Positions 1 through 11,971 of a stretch of DNA of 64,000 bases are shown piece by piece; the stretch's first letter is position 1, and the number at the start of each line of letters is the position of its first letter. Both the position numbers and the translations under genes were made by a program. Under the pieces are notes generated by a model. That model saw only the letters and a program-made list of their open reading frames with translations. It was not told where the DNA came from and searched no databases. This DNA is from Mycobacterium sp. ACS4054 (GTDB taxonomy: Bacteria; Actinomycetota; Actinomycetes; Mycobacteriales; Mycobacteriaceae), in the NCBI RefSeq assembly GCF_001667275.1, contig NZ_LZHV01000044.1, forward strand, positions 34,013 through 98,012. The letters run 5' to 3'.

Positions 1-2769
<2,769 letters not shown>

Positions 2770-2784
2770 GCTGTCTCTTCCGAC

Positions 2785-2890
2785 GTTGAGTGTGCTGCCA
2801 CGGCGTTGAGTGTGCAGGCATGGCGGCGACACGCCGAGAAGCCCCGCCCTCGATGCACAGCGAAAGCCATCAGAGCACACCCAACGCTCA
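2785..2890. repeat. Intergenic stem-loop repeat, family A, copy 1
   Basis: Two copies of GTTGAGTGTGC (2785 and 2805) precede a GC-rich imperfect inverted repeat. The 19-base core at 2822-2840 (GGCGGCGACACGCCGAGAA) is identical to the copy at 36120-36138. The right-hand part (GAGCACACCCAACGCTCA) is roughly complementary to the left boundary and supplies the TGA stop of the minus-strand gene ending at 2888. It lies between two convergent genes, so it could also act as a bidirectional terminator. Confidence 0.7.
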
Positions 2891-3739
2891 GAGCACCATC
2901 GAACGCCGCGCGGCCAGCGCGGCTCGCACCCGGCGCACGATCGCGGCGGGCCGGTCCTCGGCGACGACCCGGACGACGATCCACCCCATCTCCTCGAGCA
3001 TCTCGAGACGTTGAATGTCCTTGACGTATTGCCTTCTGTCCGTGCGGTGTTGGTCGCCGTCGTATTCGACGGCCACCAACTGTTCAGGCCAACCCAGGTC
3101 GAGGTAGGCGAACGGGATGCCGTCATCGCCGATTACGGGTATCTGCGTCTGCGGGCGGGGAACGCCCGCGTCGATGAGAAGCAGACGTAGGTAGCTTTCC
3201 CTCGGCGAAGCCGACCCCGGGTCGACGAGTTCCAGCGCGGTCTCGAGGCGCCGCAGCCCCGGTGAGCCCGGATGAGCTTGTGCAACCTTCAGCACATCGT
3301 CAACCTTGAATCCCGTTGCGCGAGCGAGGGCGTCGAGGCGCACCACCGCCGAGCGGATCGCACCGCGCCGGCCGATGTCGAAGGCGGTGCGCTCAGGGGT
3401 GGTCACGAGCATCCCGCGCACGACCTGGGTCTCGCCATCGATCAACGCGTAACGCCTCGTCAGCACGCCACGCGGTGCGCGAGACCGGTTGAAGGCCAAC
3501 TCGATGGGAACGTCGTCCGGAATCCAGCGGGAACCGTGCAACGACGCGGCGGCGGCTCCGGTGATGACGGCCCGCCGACCCGACCACAGCCATGCGGCGG
3601 CGATGCGCCCGTCGAGCGTCGGCATCACGTCATTCGGCAAGTACACGTTGGGAAACACGGCGCGGAAGCGCGTGCGCAATTGATGACGGGTGACGACGCC
3701 CATCGCCAGTGCCTCGCTGCCGATGAACGGTTTTTCCAT
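2888..3739 (-). CDS. AbiEi-like antitoxin/DUF559 domain protein
   Basis: The 283-residue product has an N-terminal segment of the type IV antitoxin (AbiEi) kind: a helix-turn-helix-like start, then a stretch beginning AVITGAAAASLHG. The C terminus is a DUF559 (Vsr-like) nuclease fold with the core EYDGDQHR from E225 and IQRLEMLEEMGW. Proteins of this architecture are numerous in mycobacteria and usually lack an AbiEii toxin partner, and none is adjacent here. I chose the ATG at 3739 because the protein then begins just before the HTH; further in-frame starts reach 4081 but would run into the divergent DUF1800 gene. DNA binding or cleavage is unproven. Its stop codon lies inside the flanking repeat. 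Confidence 0.75.
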   Translation of the reverse strand: MEKPFIGSEALAMGVVTRHQLRTRFRAVFPNVYLPNDVMPTLDGRIAAAWLWSGRRAVITGAAAASLHGSRWIPDDVPIELAFNRSRAPRGVLTRRYALIDGETQVVRGMLVTTPERTAFDIGRRGAIRSAVVRLDALARATGFKVDDVLKVAQAHPGSPGLRRLETALELVDPGSASPRESYLRLLLIDAGVPRPQTQIPVIGDDGIPFAYLDLGWPEQLVAVEYDGDQHRTDRRQYVKDIQRLEMLEEMGWIVVRVVAEDRPAAIVRRVRAALAARRSMVL

Positions 3740-3823
3740 ACCGGGCAGATTCGCACCGCGGCGGCGGCCGGGGTGTGCGGCCATCCACAGGGAAAACATA
3801 GGTACATGCCGCACAGTTGACGC

Positions 3824-5137
3824 ATGCCGGGGCAGTCCACCGCATGGATCACCACGGCCCGCGCGCTGCGTCGGGCCGGGTTCGGGGTGACCGGACCCGA
3901 GGTGGACGCCGCGCTCACCGACGACTGGGCAAGTCACGTCGACGCCATGCTGGCCGCGAACCCCGACGCCGACCCCGGCGCGATCGCCACCCCGATGCCC
4001 ACCCTGCCGCCGCCCCGAGCGCCGGGAAAGGGCGCCGCGCCCGCGGCGCGCAAGCAATACAACCAGCAGCTGTCCGAACAACAGGGCGCGCTCGCCGACT
4101 GGTGGCTGCGCCGCATGGTCAGCGTGCGGCAGCCGTTACGAGAGAAATTGACCCTGTTGTGGCACAACCACTTCGCCACCTCGGCGCAAAAGGTGCGGGT
4201 GGCGGCGTACATGGCCGCACAGAACCAGAAGCTGCGGAGCCTGTCGCTGGGCGACTTCCGCACCCTGGCCTACGCGATGCTGACCGACGCGGCGATGCTG
4301 CGCTGGCTGGACGGGCAGGCCAGCACGGCCAAGGCGCCCAATGAGAACCTCGCGCGGGAATTCATGGAGCTGTTCGCCCTTGGCCATGGCAACGGCTACA
4401 CCGAGGACGACGTACGCAACGGCGCCCGCGCGCTGACGGGGTGGGTGATCGGAGAGGACGGCCACACCTCGATAGCCCCGCGGCGCCACGACGGGTCGGC
4501 CAAGAAGCTGTTCGGGCAGACCGGCGATTTCGACGCCGCGGGATTCTGCGATGCGGTGCTGGCGCAGCCCAAGTCCGCGGAGTACGTGGCCGGACGGTTG
4601 TGGCGGCAATTGGCCTCCGACGACCCGCCGTCGCGCCGCGCGATCGACCGACTGGTCTCCGCCTACGGGCCGGGCCGCGACCTGGGCGCGCTCACGCGGG
4701 CGATCCTCACCGACGACGAATTCACTGGGGGCCGCGCCACTGTCGTCAACCCCCCGGTCGAATGGCTCGTCGGTGTGATGCGCGCGTTGCGGGTGCCCGT
4801 CGACGCATCCACGCGGCAGGTCGCCGACGGCGCGCTGCGCGCGCTCGGACAGCGGCCCTTCTATCCCCCGAGCGTGGGCGGCTGGCCGCACGGCCAAGTA
4901 TGGCTGTCCACCGCCAGCGCCGAGGCGCGGCTGCGGACCGCCGGCCGGTTGGCACACGCCGGCGACCTGTCCGGCATCGAGGGCGCCGCCCGCGGTGACC
5001 GCATCGACGCGGTCGGCTACCTGTTCGGCATCGGAGATTGGTCGGACCGGACCGCCGCCGCCCTGCGACCCCTGACCGGCACCCCACCGCTGCTGGTGGC
5101 GGCCGCCGTCAACACGCCCGAATACCTGACGTCCTAA
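3824..5137 (+). CDS. DUF1800 family protein
   Basis: The 437-residue product carries the hallmark DUF1800 blocks: WHNHF (113-117) in the REKLTLLWHNHFATS segment and NENLAREFMELF (173-184) followed by GYTEDDVRNGARALTGW. No signal peptide is evident. DUF1800 genes are almost always followed by a DUF1501 gene, as here with an 11-bp gap, and the two are thought to act together at the cell surface or in export; the biochemical role is unknown. The ATG at 3824 gives the usual N-terminal helix ahead of the first conserved block. Confidence 0.85.
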   Translation: MPGQSTAWITTARALRRAGFGVTGPEVDAALTDDWASHVDAMLAANPDADPGAIATPMPTLPPPRAPGKGAAPAARKQYNQQLSEQQGALADWWLRRMVSVRQPLREKLTLLWHNHFATSAQKVRVAAYMAAQNQKLRSLSLGDFRTLAYAMLTDAAMLRWLDGQASTAKAPNENLAREFMELFALGHGNGYTEDDVRNGARALTGWVIGEDGHTSIAPRRHDGSAKKLFGQTGDFDAAGFCDAVLAQPKSAEYVAGRLWRQLASDDPPSRRAIDRLVSAYGPGRDLGALTRAILTDDEFTGGRATVVNPPVEWLVGVMRALRVPVDASTRQVADGALRALGQRPFYPPSVGGWPHGQVWLSTASAEARLRTAGRLAHAGDLSGIEGAARGDRIDAVGYLFGIGDWSDRTAAALRPLTGTPPLLVAAAVNTPEYLTS

Positions 5138-5148
5138 CGAGATCCGAA

Positions 5149-6330
5149 ATGCCCGAGATGAACCGCCGCAAGTTCCTGGTCGCCAGCGCGGGCGTCGGCG
5201 CGGCCGGCCTGTTGTCGACGGCCGTGGCGGTCAGCTGGCCCGACCTGATGCGCGCGGCCCAGGACCGGCCGCTGCCCGACGGCGCGGGCGTGCTGGTGCT
5301 CGTGACGCTGTACGGCGGCAACGACGGCATCAACACCCTGATCCCCTACGGGGACAACGCCTATCACGATGCCCGGCCCGAGCTCGCCTACGGCCCCGGC
5401 GAGGTGCTGCGCCTCGACGAGATGCTGGGGCTCAACCCCGCGCTCAAGGGCCTGGCCCAGTTATGGGGCGGCCGGCAGCTGGCCATCGTGCGCGGCGTAG
5501 GCTATCCGCGGCCCGACCACAGCCACTTCCGGTCCATGGATATCTGGCAAACGGCTTCGCCGGCCGAGCCCGTGTCGACCGGCTGGATCGGCCGCTGGCT
5601 CGATGCAACCGGCGACGACCCGCTGCGCGCGGTCAACATCGGTCCCGTCCTCCCGCCGCTGGCGGTCGGGGAAAAGTTCACCGCCGCAGCGCTTTCCACC
5701 GCCTCGGCGCCGGCGGGGCGAGGCGCCGACGCGCTGATGGAGGCGCTCGGCACCGACGACCCCGACGACACCCCCGCGATGGCCGCGGTGTGCAAGGCCT
5801 ACCGGGCGGCACGCACCACCGCCAAGGCGTTTGAATCGATCAAAGTCGCCGGGCAACAGCGTAATTCGCTGTCGGCGCAGCTGAGCCTGGTGGCCGACGC
5901 GGTGAAGGCTCGCGTGCCGACGCGGGTGTACACGGTGCAACTGGGCGGCTTCGACACCCACGCTTCAGAGCGCGACACACAGCAACGCCTGCTCGGCACG
6001 TTCGACGACGCGATAACCAAATTCCTGCGGGAGGTGGCCGGCCGCAACGTCGTCGTGATGGCGTATTCGGAGTTCGGCCGCCGGGTGCGGGCCAACGCCT
6101 CCCAAGGCACCGACCACGGCACGGCCGGGCCCGTCTTCGTTGCGGGCGCACCCGTTCGGGGCGGTTTCTACGGCGACGAGCCCAGCCTCACCGACCTCGA
6201 CAACGGGGACCTGAAGTACACCACCGACTTTCGCGACGTGTACCACGAACTGCTGGTGCGGACCGTCGGGGCGGATCCCACGCCGTCGGTGGGCACCGGA
6301 CGAAAGAGCCTGGGCTTCCTAACCGCTTAA
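5149..6330 (+). CDS. Tat-exported DUF1501 family protein
   Basis: This 393-residue protein starts with a twin-arginine signal: NRRKFLVAS (RR at 6-7), then a hydrophobic Ala/Gly/Leu stretch to about residue 29. Family blocks include [34 protein letters not shown] and GTDHGTAG, which resemble the alkaline-phosphatase/sulfatase fold without the classic nucleophile motif. It follows the DUF1800 gene directly and is probably co-transcribed. The ATG at 5149 is used; an ATG three codons later would also keep the Tat motif. The last 12 bp overlap the convergent ackA stop. Confidence 0.87.
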   Translation: MPEMNRRKFLVASAGVGAAGLLSTAVAVSWPDLMRAAQDRPLPDGAGVLVLVTLYGGNDGINTLIPYGDNAYHDARPELAYGPGEVLRLDEMLGLNPALKGLAQLWGGRQLAIVRGVGYPRPDHSHFRSMDIWQTASPAEPVSTGWIGRWLDATGDDPLRAVNIGPVLPPLAVGEKFTAAALSTASAPAGRGADALMEALGTDDPDDTPAMAAVCKAYRAARTTAKAFESIKVAGQQRNSLSAQLSLVADAVKARVPTRVYTVQLGGFDTHASERDTQQRLLGTFDDAITKFLREVAGRNVVVMAYSEFGRRVRANASQGTDHGTAGPVFVAGAPVRGGFYGDEPSLTDLDNGDLKYTTDFRDVYHELLVRTVGADPTPSVGTGRKSLGFLTA

Positions 6331-7476
6331 CACGCTCACACAGTCGCGGGCGATGGCCAGCTCCTCGTTGGTCGGGATGACCAGCACGGCGACCGGGGAT
6401 TCCTCGGCGGAGATCTGCCGGGCGCCCTTGCCGCCGCCCAGGTTACGGCGCTGGTCGAGCACGATGCCCAACTCCTCCAGCCCGGCCAGCGCGTCGCGGC
6501 GCACGGCCGCGTCGTTCTCCCCGATGCCGCCGGTGAAGGTGATGACATCGGTGTGCCCCAGCACCGCCAGGTAGGCGCCCACGTATTTGCGTAGCCGGTG
6601 GGTGAACACGCTGTAGGCCAATTGCGCCGCGCCGTCCCCGGATTCGATCATCTCGCGCAACCGTCGGAAGTCCCGCTCGCCGGACAGGCCCAGCACCCCG
6701 GACCGCTGATTGAGCATGGACTCCACCTCGTCGACGCCCATCTTCGCGGTGTGGCACAGGTAGGCGACGATGCTTGGGTCGATGTCACCGCTGCGGGTGC
6801 CCATCACCAGGCCCTCCAGCGGGGTCAGGCCCATCGACGTGTCGAGGGGCCGGTTACCGGCGATAGCCGACGCGGAGCAGCCGTTACCCAGATGCAGCAC
6901 AATCTGTTTCAGCCCGCCCAGTGGCCGGCCCAGGAACGCGGCGGCCTGTTGGCTCACGTACCGGTGTGACGTGCCGTGGAATCCGTAGCGACGGATCTGC
7001 CAGCGTTCGGCTACCTGACGGTCGATCGCATAGGTCGCCGCCGCCGGCGGCATGTCGTGGAAGAACGCCGTGTCGAAGACCGCGATGTGGACAATGTCGG
7101 GCAGCAACTTGCGCGCCACCTCGATGCCCTTCACCGCCGGCGGGTTGTGCAACGGCGCCAACTCCGAAAGCTCGTCGAGCTTGTCGATCACCGCGTCATC
7201 CACCGGGGTGGGCTTGTAGAACGTGTTGCCGCCGTGCACGACTCGATGCCCAACCGCCACCAGGCCGCAGGCACGCAGGTCGATCCCCTGCCCGGACAGC
7301 GCGTCGAACGCCTGGCGCAGCGCCGCGTCGTGGTCGGCGACCGGCGAGGACTCCTCGCCGATCCGTTCCACGTTGCCGGTCGCCCGGGCCTCACCCGAAT
7401 CGGGATCGACCAGCTGGTATTTCAGCGAGGATGACCCCGAGTTGATCACCAGCACAACCCGATTCGAGCTAGCCAC
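6319..7476 (-). CDS. ackA: Acetate kinase AckA
   Basis: The enzyme interconverts acetate plus ATP with acetyl phosphate plus ADP. The 385-residue length is typical. Visible signature blocks are NSGSSSLKY near the N terminus, [19 protein letters not shown], the adenosine-site segment [10 protein letters not shown] and FTGGIGEN. The ATG at 7476 overlaps the end of pta by 8 bp, so translation of the pair is coupled. It is the last gene of the minus-strand fgd1-pta-ackA run and meets the DUF1501 gene tail to tail. Confidence 0.97.
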   Translation of the reverse strand: MASSNRVVLVINSGSSSLKYQLVDPDSGEARATGNVERIGEESSPVADHDAALRQAFDALSGQGIDLRACGLVAVGHRVVHGGNTFYKPTPVDDAVIDKLDELSELAPLHNPPAVKGIEVARKLLPDIVHIAVFDTAFFHDMPPAAATYAIDRQVAERWQIRRYGFHGTSHRYVSQQAAAFLGRPLGGLKQIVLHLGNGCSASAIAGNRPLDTSMGLTPLEGLVMGTRSGDIDPSIVAYLCHTAKMGVDEVESMLNQRSGVLGLSGERDFRRLREMIESGDGAAQLAYSVFTHRLRKYVGAYLAVLGHTDVITFTGGIGENDAAVRRDALAGLEELGIVLDQRRNLGGGKGARQISAEESPVAVLVIPTNEELAIARDCVSVLSG

Positions 7477-9547
7477 GGATGCCCTGCGCCTGGATCGCGG
7501 TGATGGCGATGGTGTTCACGATGTCCTCGACCAGCGCGCCCCGGGACAGGTCGTTCACCGGCTTGCGCAGGCCCTGCAGCACCGGCCCGATGGCGATCGC
7601 CCCGGCGCTGCGCTGCACCGCCTTGTACGTGTTGTTGCCGGTGTTCAGGTCGGGGAAGACCAGCACCGTGGCGCGGCCGGCCACCGGCGAGTCCCGCAAC
7701 TTGGTGGCCGCGACGGACGGCTCGATCGCGGCGTCGTATTGGATGGGGCCCTCGACCGGTAGCTGCGGCGCGCGGCGCCGAACCAATTCGGTTGCGGTCC
7801 TGACCTTCTCGACGTCTTCGCCGCTGCCCGACTCACCGGTGGAGTACGACAGCAACGCCACCCGCGGTTCGATGCCGAACTGCGCCGCGGTGCGCGCCGA
7901 AGAGATCGCGATGTCGGCCAGCTGCTCGGGCGTCGGATTGGGGATGATCGCGCAGTCGCCGTACGCCAGCACCCGATCGGGCAGGCACATCAGGAAGATG
8001 CTCGACACGGTGGAAACGTCGGGCACGGTCTTGATCACCTCGAAGGCCGGCCGGACGGTGTGCGCCGTGGTGTGGGCGGCGCCGGACACCATGCCGTCGA
8101 CCATGCAGTTGTGCACCATCATCGTGCCGAAATACGTTCCGTCGCGCATGATCTCGCGGGCATGCTCGAGGGTGACGCCCTTGTCCTTGCGCAGGTCTGC
8201 GTACTGGTCGGCAAACTGGAGGCGTAGGTCGCTGGTGCGCGGGTCGATCACCTGCGCACCGTCGAGGTCCACCCCGAGTTCACCCGAACGCTGCCGGATC
8301 TGGGCCGCGTCGCCGAGCACGGTGAGGTCGGCGACGCGGCGCTGCAGTACCCGGCCGGCCGACTTGAGGATGCGGTCGTCGTCGCCCTCGGGCAGGACGA
8401 TGTGCTTGCGGTCCGACCGCGCCTGCAGCGTCAGCCGGTGGATGAACATCTGCGGCGTGGTCACGGTGGGTATCGGGATGGCAAGCCGCTCAAGCAGATC
8501 CGGGACGTCGACGTAGCGGTCCATCAGCTCCAGCGCGGTGTCGATCTTGCGCTGCGAGTTCACCGTGACCCGGCCGCGGGCGGCGGCGGCCGCGCTGGCG
8601 GTGTCGTAGGTGCCCAGCGTGGTGGCGACGATGGGCAGGCGCAGCCGCAGCCCGGCGACCAGCGCCGCGATGGATGGATGCAGCCGAAAGCCGCCGTTGA
8701 GGACGATGCACGACAGCGACGGAAAGCCCTCGGCGGCATGGGCGCTGGCCACGGCGAGCACCACGTCCGAGCGATCGCCCGGCGTGATGACCGCCATGCC
8801 GTCGCTCAGCCGTTCCAGCACGTGGTCGGCCGTCATCCCGGCGACCAGGACGCCGGTGACCTCGCGTTCCCGCAGCGATGCCTCGCCGCTGACCGGCGTT
8901 CCGCTGACCGCGGTTTCAAGTTCGGCCACCGTCGGGGCGGACAGCAGCGGCTCTTCGGGCAGCACGTAGCTGCGCTGGCTGAAGGCCTCCAGCGCCTCGG
9001 CGACGTCGGCCAGCCGTTCCGGTTCGCAGCGGTTGGCCACCACCGCCACGGTGTGGGCGCGCTGGACGGTCAGCTCGGCCAGGCACGCCTCGACGACGCC
9101 GGCCACCTGGTCCGGCGTGCGGCCCCGGCCGCTGACCGTGAGCACCACCGGCGCACCGAGATTGACGGCGATCCGGGCGTTGACCGAGAGCTCGGCGGGC
9201 CGGGCCACGTCGGTGTAGTCGCTGCCCACGATCACCACCGCGTCGCAGTCGTCGGCCATCGCGTGATAGGCGTCGACGATGGTCGCGATCGCGGCGTCGG
9301 TGTCGGCGTGCAGCTGCTGGTAGGTCACCCCGACGCACTGCTCGTAGGGCACGCCCGCGGTGGTGTGCCGCAGCAGCAGGTCCAGGATGTAGTCCCGGTC
9401 CTTGCCGTCGGTGACCCGCGTAATCGGCCGAAACACACCGACCTTCGCGACGGTCGCGGTCAGGCGGTGCAGCAGTCCGAGCGCGAGCGTCGACTTGCCG
9501 GTCTCCGGTTCCGGAGCGGCGATGTATATCGCTGAGGGTTCAGGCAA
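7469..9547 (-). CDS. pta: Phosphate acetyltransferase Pta (long form)
   Basis: Pta converts acetyl-CoA and phosphate to acetyl phosphate and CoA. The 692 residues comprise an N-terminal P-loop/dethiobiotin-synthetase-like domain ([12 protein letters not shown] near residue 15), a central DRTGG domain, and a C-terminal PTA/PTB catalytic domain opening with [18 protein letters not shown] around residue 375, with the catalytic-region motif [10 protein letters not shown]. It overlaps fgd1 upstream and ackA downstream by 8 bp each, indicating a tightly coupled operon. This is the same order as in M. tuberculosis. Confidence 0.97.
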   Translation of the reverse strand: MPEPSAIYIAAPEPETGKSTLALGLLHRLTATVAKVGVFRPITRVTDGKDRDYILDLLLRHTTAGVPYEQCVGVTYQQLHADTDAAIATIVDAYHAMADDCDAVVIVGSDYTDVARPAELSVNARIAVNLGAPVVLTVSGRGRTPDQVAGVVEACLAELTVQRAHTVAVVANRCEPERLADVAEALEAFSQRSYVLPEEPLLSAPTVAELETAVSGTPVSGEASLREREVTGVLVAGMTADHVLERLSDGMAVITPGDRSDVVLAVASAHAAEGFPSLSCIVLNGGFRLHPSIAALVAGLRLRLPIVATTLGTYDTASAAAAARGRVTVNSQRKIDTALELMDRYVDVPDLLERLAIPIPTVTTPQMFIHRLTLQARSDRKHIVLPEGDDDRILKSAGRVLQRRVADLTVLGDAAQIRQRSGELGVDLDGAQVIDPRTSDLRLQFADQYADLRKDKGVTLEHAREIMRDGTYFGTMMVHNCMVDGMVSGAAHTTAHTVRPAFEVIKTVPDVSTVSSIFLMCLPDRVLAYGDCAIIPNPTPEQLADIAISSARTAAQFGIEPRVALLSYSTGESGSGEDVEKVRTATELVRRRAPQLPVEGPIQYDAAIEPSVAATKLRDSPVAGRATVLVFPDLNTGNNTYKAVQRSAGAIAIGPVLQGLRKPVNDLSRGALVEDIVNTIAITAIQAQGIRG

Positions 9548-10550
9548 GTCGCCGCAGCCTGGGGGCCAGGTCCTTCTCGAAGAGCTCGAGGAAGCGACGC
9601 TGGTCGTGGCCGGGCGCGTGGAACACCAGGTGGTTCAGCCCCCAGTCGACGTAGTCCTTGACCTTCTCGACGGCCTCGTCGGGGTCGGACGCGACGATCC
9701 AGCGCTTGGTGATCTGCTCGATCGGCAGCGCGTCGGCGGCCTTCTCCATCTCGATCGGGTCGTCGATGCTGTGCTTCTGCTCGGCGGTCAGCGACAGCGG
9801 CGCCCAGAACCGGGTGTTCTCCCGCGCCAGTTCCGGGTCGGTGTCGTAGGAGATCTTGATCTCGATCATCCGGTCGATGTCGTCGGCGTTCTTGCCCGCC
9901 GCCTCGGCGCCCTCACGCATCGCGGGGATCAGCTTGTCCTTGTAGAGCTCTTCGCCCTTACCGGAGGTGCAGATGAATCCGTCGCCGGCGCGCCCGGCGT
10001 ACTTGGCCACCTGCGGTCCGCCCGCGGCGATGTAGATCGGGATGCCGCCCTCGGGCACGTCGTAGATCGAGGCGCCCTTGGTCTTGTAGTACTCGCCCTC
10101 GAAGTCGACGCGGTCGCCGAGCCACAGTTCGCGCATCAGCCGGACCGACTCGCGCAGCCGCGCGTAGCGTTCCTTGAACTCGGGCCACTCGCCTTCGTAT
10201 CCGGTGGCGATCTCGTTCAGCGCCTCGCCGGTGCCCACCCCGAGGAAGATGCGGTTCGGGTACAGGCAGCCCATGGTGGCGAAGGCCTGGGCGATGACGG
10301 CGGGGTTGTACCGAAAGGTCGGCGTGAGCACCGACGTGCCCAGCACGATCCGCTTGGTGCGTTCGCCGACGGCGGTCATCCAGGCCAGCGAGAAGGGGGC
10401 GTGCCCGCCCTTGTGCCGCCAGGGCTGGAAGTGGTCGCTGACGGTTGCGCTGTCCATGCCGTGACCTTCGGCGGCGACGGCGAGTTCGACGAGCTCGCGT
10501 GGTGCGAATTGTTCGGCGGATGCCTTGTATCCAAGTTTCAGTTCAGCCAC
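9540..10550 (-). CDS. fgd1: F420-dependent glucose-6-phosphate dehydrogenase
   Basis: FGD1 oxidises glucose 6-phosphate to 6-phosphogluconolactone and reduces coenzyme F420; the resulting F420H2 activates nitroimidazole prodrugs through Ddn. The 336-residue luciferase-like TIM barrel retains the residues known from the M. tuberculosis structure: H40 and W44 in SDHFQPW, and E109 in GVGTGEALN. The start is the ATG at 10550. The gene heads the fgd1-pta-ackA run, and the tandem 55-bp repeat occupies its upstream region. Confidence 0.97.
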   Translation of the reverse strand: MAELKLGYKASAEQFAPRELVELAVAAEGHGMDSATVSDHFQPWRHKGGHAPFSLAWMTAVGERTKRIVLGTSVLTPTFRYNPAVIAQAFATMGCLYPNRIFLGVGTGEALNEIATGYEGEWPEFKERYARLRESVRLMRELWLGDRVDFEGEYYKTKGASIYDVPEGGIPIYIAAGGPQVAKYAGRAGDGFICTSGKGEELYKDKLIPAMREGAEAAGKNADDIDRMIEIKISYDTDPELARENTRFWAPLSLTAEQKHSIDDPIEMEKAADALPIEQITKRWIVASDPDEAVEKVKDYVDWGLNHLVFHAPGHDQRRFLELFEKDLAPRLRRLA

Positions 10551-10562
10551 GGGTCATTTCTA

Positions 10563-10672
10563 CTCCTCCGCCGATGGTCGCGACCCGCCGCGCCCGGCTT
10601 CGCCGCGCTTGCGATCGCTCCTCCGCCGATGGTCGCGACCCGCCGCGCCCGGCTTCGCCGCGCTTGCGATCG
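10563..10672. repeat. Tandem 55-bp repeat, stem-loop family B
   Basis: Two identical 55-bp units (10563-10617 and 10618-10672) are followed by a fragment of a third (CTCCTCCT). Each contains a 48-base element (10570-10617 and 10625-10672) beginning GCCGATGGT. A third element of the same family is at 40112-40159, 41 of 48 positions identical by hand alignment. The unit has short complementary ends and lies in the divergent region between fgd1 and the metallo-hydrolase, so it occupies the promoter or 5'-UTR space of both. Confidence 0.85.
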
Positions 10673-10692
10673 CTCCTCCTACACTCGCGGGC

Positions 10693-11433
10693 ATGGCGGA
10701 GCTAGTTCAGGTCACCGACACGGTGCACCTCGCCCAGGGCGACGCGGTCAACTGGACCCTGGTCACCGACGACACCGGCGTCATGTTGGTCGACGCCGGC
10801 TACCCCGGGGACCGCGACGACGTGCTGGGCTCGCTGTCGGCGCTGGGCTACGGCCCGGGCGATGTGCGGGCCATCGTGTTGACGCACGCCCACATCGACC
10901 ACCTGGGCACCGCTATCTGGTTCGCGAGCGAGCACGGCATCCCCGTGTACTGCCACGCCGACGAGGTGGGCCACGCCAAACGCGAGTACCTGGAGCAGGT
11001 GTCGATTGTCGATGTGGCGCTTCGCATTTGGCGGCCGCGGTGGGCCAGGTGGACGGCCCACGTGGTCCGCAGCGGCGGCCTGATCCGCGACGGCATCCCC
11101 ACCGCCCAGCCCTTGACGGCCGAGGTGGCCGCCGGCCTGCCGGGCCAGCCGATGCCCGTCTTCAGCCCCGGGCACACAAACGGACACTGCTCGTATCTGA
11201 TCGACGGCGTGCTGGTCAGCGGGGACGCGCTGATCACCGGCCACCCGCTGCTGCGCCACCGCGGACCGCAGCTGCTGCCGGCGATCTTCAGCTACAGCCA
11301 GCAGGACTGCATCCGCACCCTGTCCGCGCTCGCCCTGCTCGACACCGAGGTGCTGCTGCCGGGGCACGGCGACGTGTGGCGGGGCCCGATCCGGGAGGCG
11401 ACCGACGCGGCCCTGGCACGGGCCGAAGGCTGA
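10693..11433 (+). CDS. Metallo-beta-lactamase-fold hydrolase
   Basis: The 246-residue product has the zinc-binding HAHIDH motif (65-70), then GHTNGHCSY, SGDALITGH and LPGHGD in the order expected for the glyoxalase II-like branch. It is the counterpart of Rv0406c, which is divergent from fgd1 in M. tuberculosis as well. The substrate is unknown. I used the ATG at 10693; the longer open frame upstream runs through the tandem repeat and is not credible coding sequence. Confidence 0.88.
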   Translation: MAELVQVTDTVHLAQGDAVNWTLVTDDTGVMLVDAGYPGDRDDVLGSLSALGYGPGDVRAIVLTHAHIDHLGTAIWFASEHGIPVYCHADEVGHAKREYLEQVSIVDVALRIWRPRWARWTAHVVRSGGLIRDGIPTAQPLTAEVAAGLPGQPMPVFSPGHTNGHCSYLIDGVLVSGDALITGHPLLRHRGPQLLPAIFSYSQQDCIRTLSALALLDTEVLLPGHGDVWRGPIREATDAALARAEG

Positions 11434-11464
11434 AGCCCGGAAATCGTCACGGCGTCAACAACAT

Positions 11465-11965
11465 TCACCGGCCGTCGGGAACCAGCCACTTCTCGAACGC
11501 GATCGGGACGAACGGTCCCCACGACGGCAGCGGGTCGGCGGGCACCCGGGTGTACCCGGTCGCGTCGTACAGCGCCTCGGCCTCGGGTTGCCGGTTGCCG
11601 GTGATCAGGTACAGCCGCCGGTACCCGCGCGCGGCGGTCTCGGCCTCCAGCGCCGTCAGCAGGATCCGGGCGTAACCGCGGCGCCGGTGCGCGCGGTCGG
11701 TCCAGATGCGTTTCAGCTCGGCGGTCTCGGCGTCGTAGCGCCGGAACGCGCCGCCCGTGACGGGCACGCCGTCGAGCACCCCGATCAGCAGCCCGCCGTC
11801 CGGCGCCGCGAGCTCCGCCTCCGGCACCGGCAGCCAGGACAGGTGCGTGCTCGGCGTGCCGCCGTAGCGCTGCGCGTACTCCTCGGCCAGCTCGGCCAGC
11901 AGGGGCTGCGCCAGCGGGTCGTCGTGCGTGGCCGACACGAACCGAAGTTGGTGGGAACCCGCCAT
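11465..11965 (-). CDS. GNAT family N-acetyltransferase
   Basis: A 166-residue single-domain acetyltransferase. The acetyl-CoA pyrophosphate loop is seen as RAHRRRGYARILL, preceded by a beta-strand ending AELKRIWTD and followed by the C-terminal strand region EALYDATGYTRVP. Substrate unknown. It lies 6 bp downstream of the methyltransferase gene on the same strand and is probably in its operon. Confidence 0.85.
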   Translation of the reverse strand: MAGSHQLRFVSATHDDPLAQPLLAELAEEYAQRYGGTPSTHLSWLPVPEAELAAPDGGLLIGVLDGVPVTGGAFRRYDAETAELKRIWTDRAHRRRGYARILLTALEAETAARGYRRLYLITGNRQPEAEALYDATGYTRVPADPLPSWGPFVPIAFEKWLVPDGR

Positions 11966-11971
11966 GATCGT

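Noticed and set aside
2888..3739. Type IV toxin-antitoxin system
   Set aside because: Only the antitoxin-like/DUF559 protein is present; the neighbouring genes are pknG and DUF1800 with no AbiEii-like toxin.
10563..10680. Possible CRISPR array
   Set aside because: Only two directly abutting units with no spacers and no cas genes; it belongs to a dispersed repeat family.
10525..10692. N-terminal extension of the metallo-hydrolase
   Set aside because: The extra frame is the tandem repeat translated and has repeated arginine-rich low-complexity residues.
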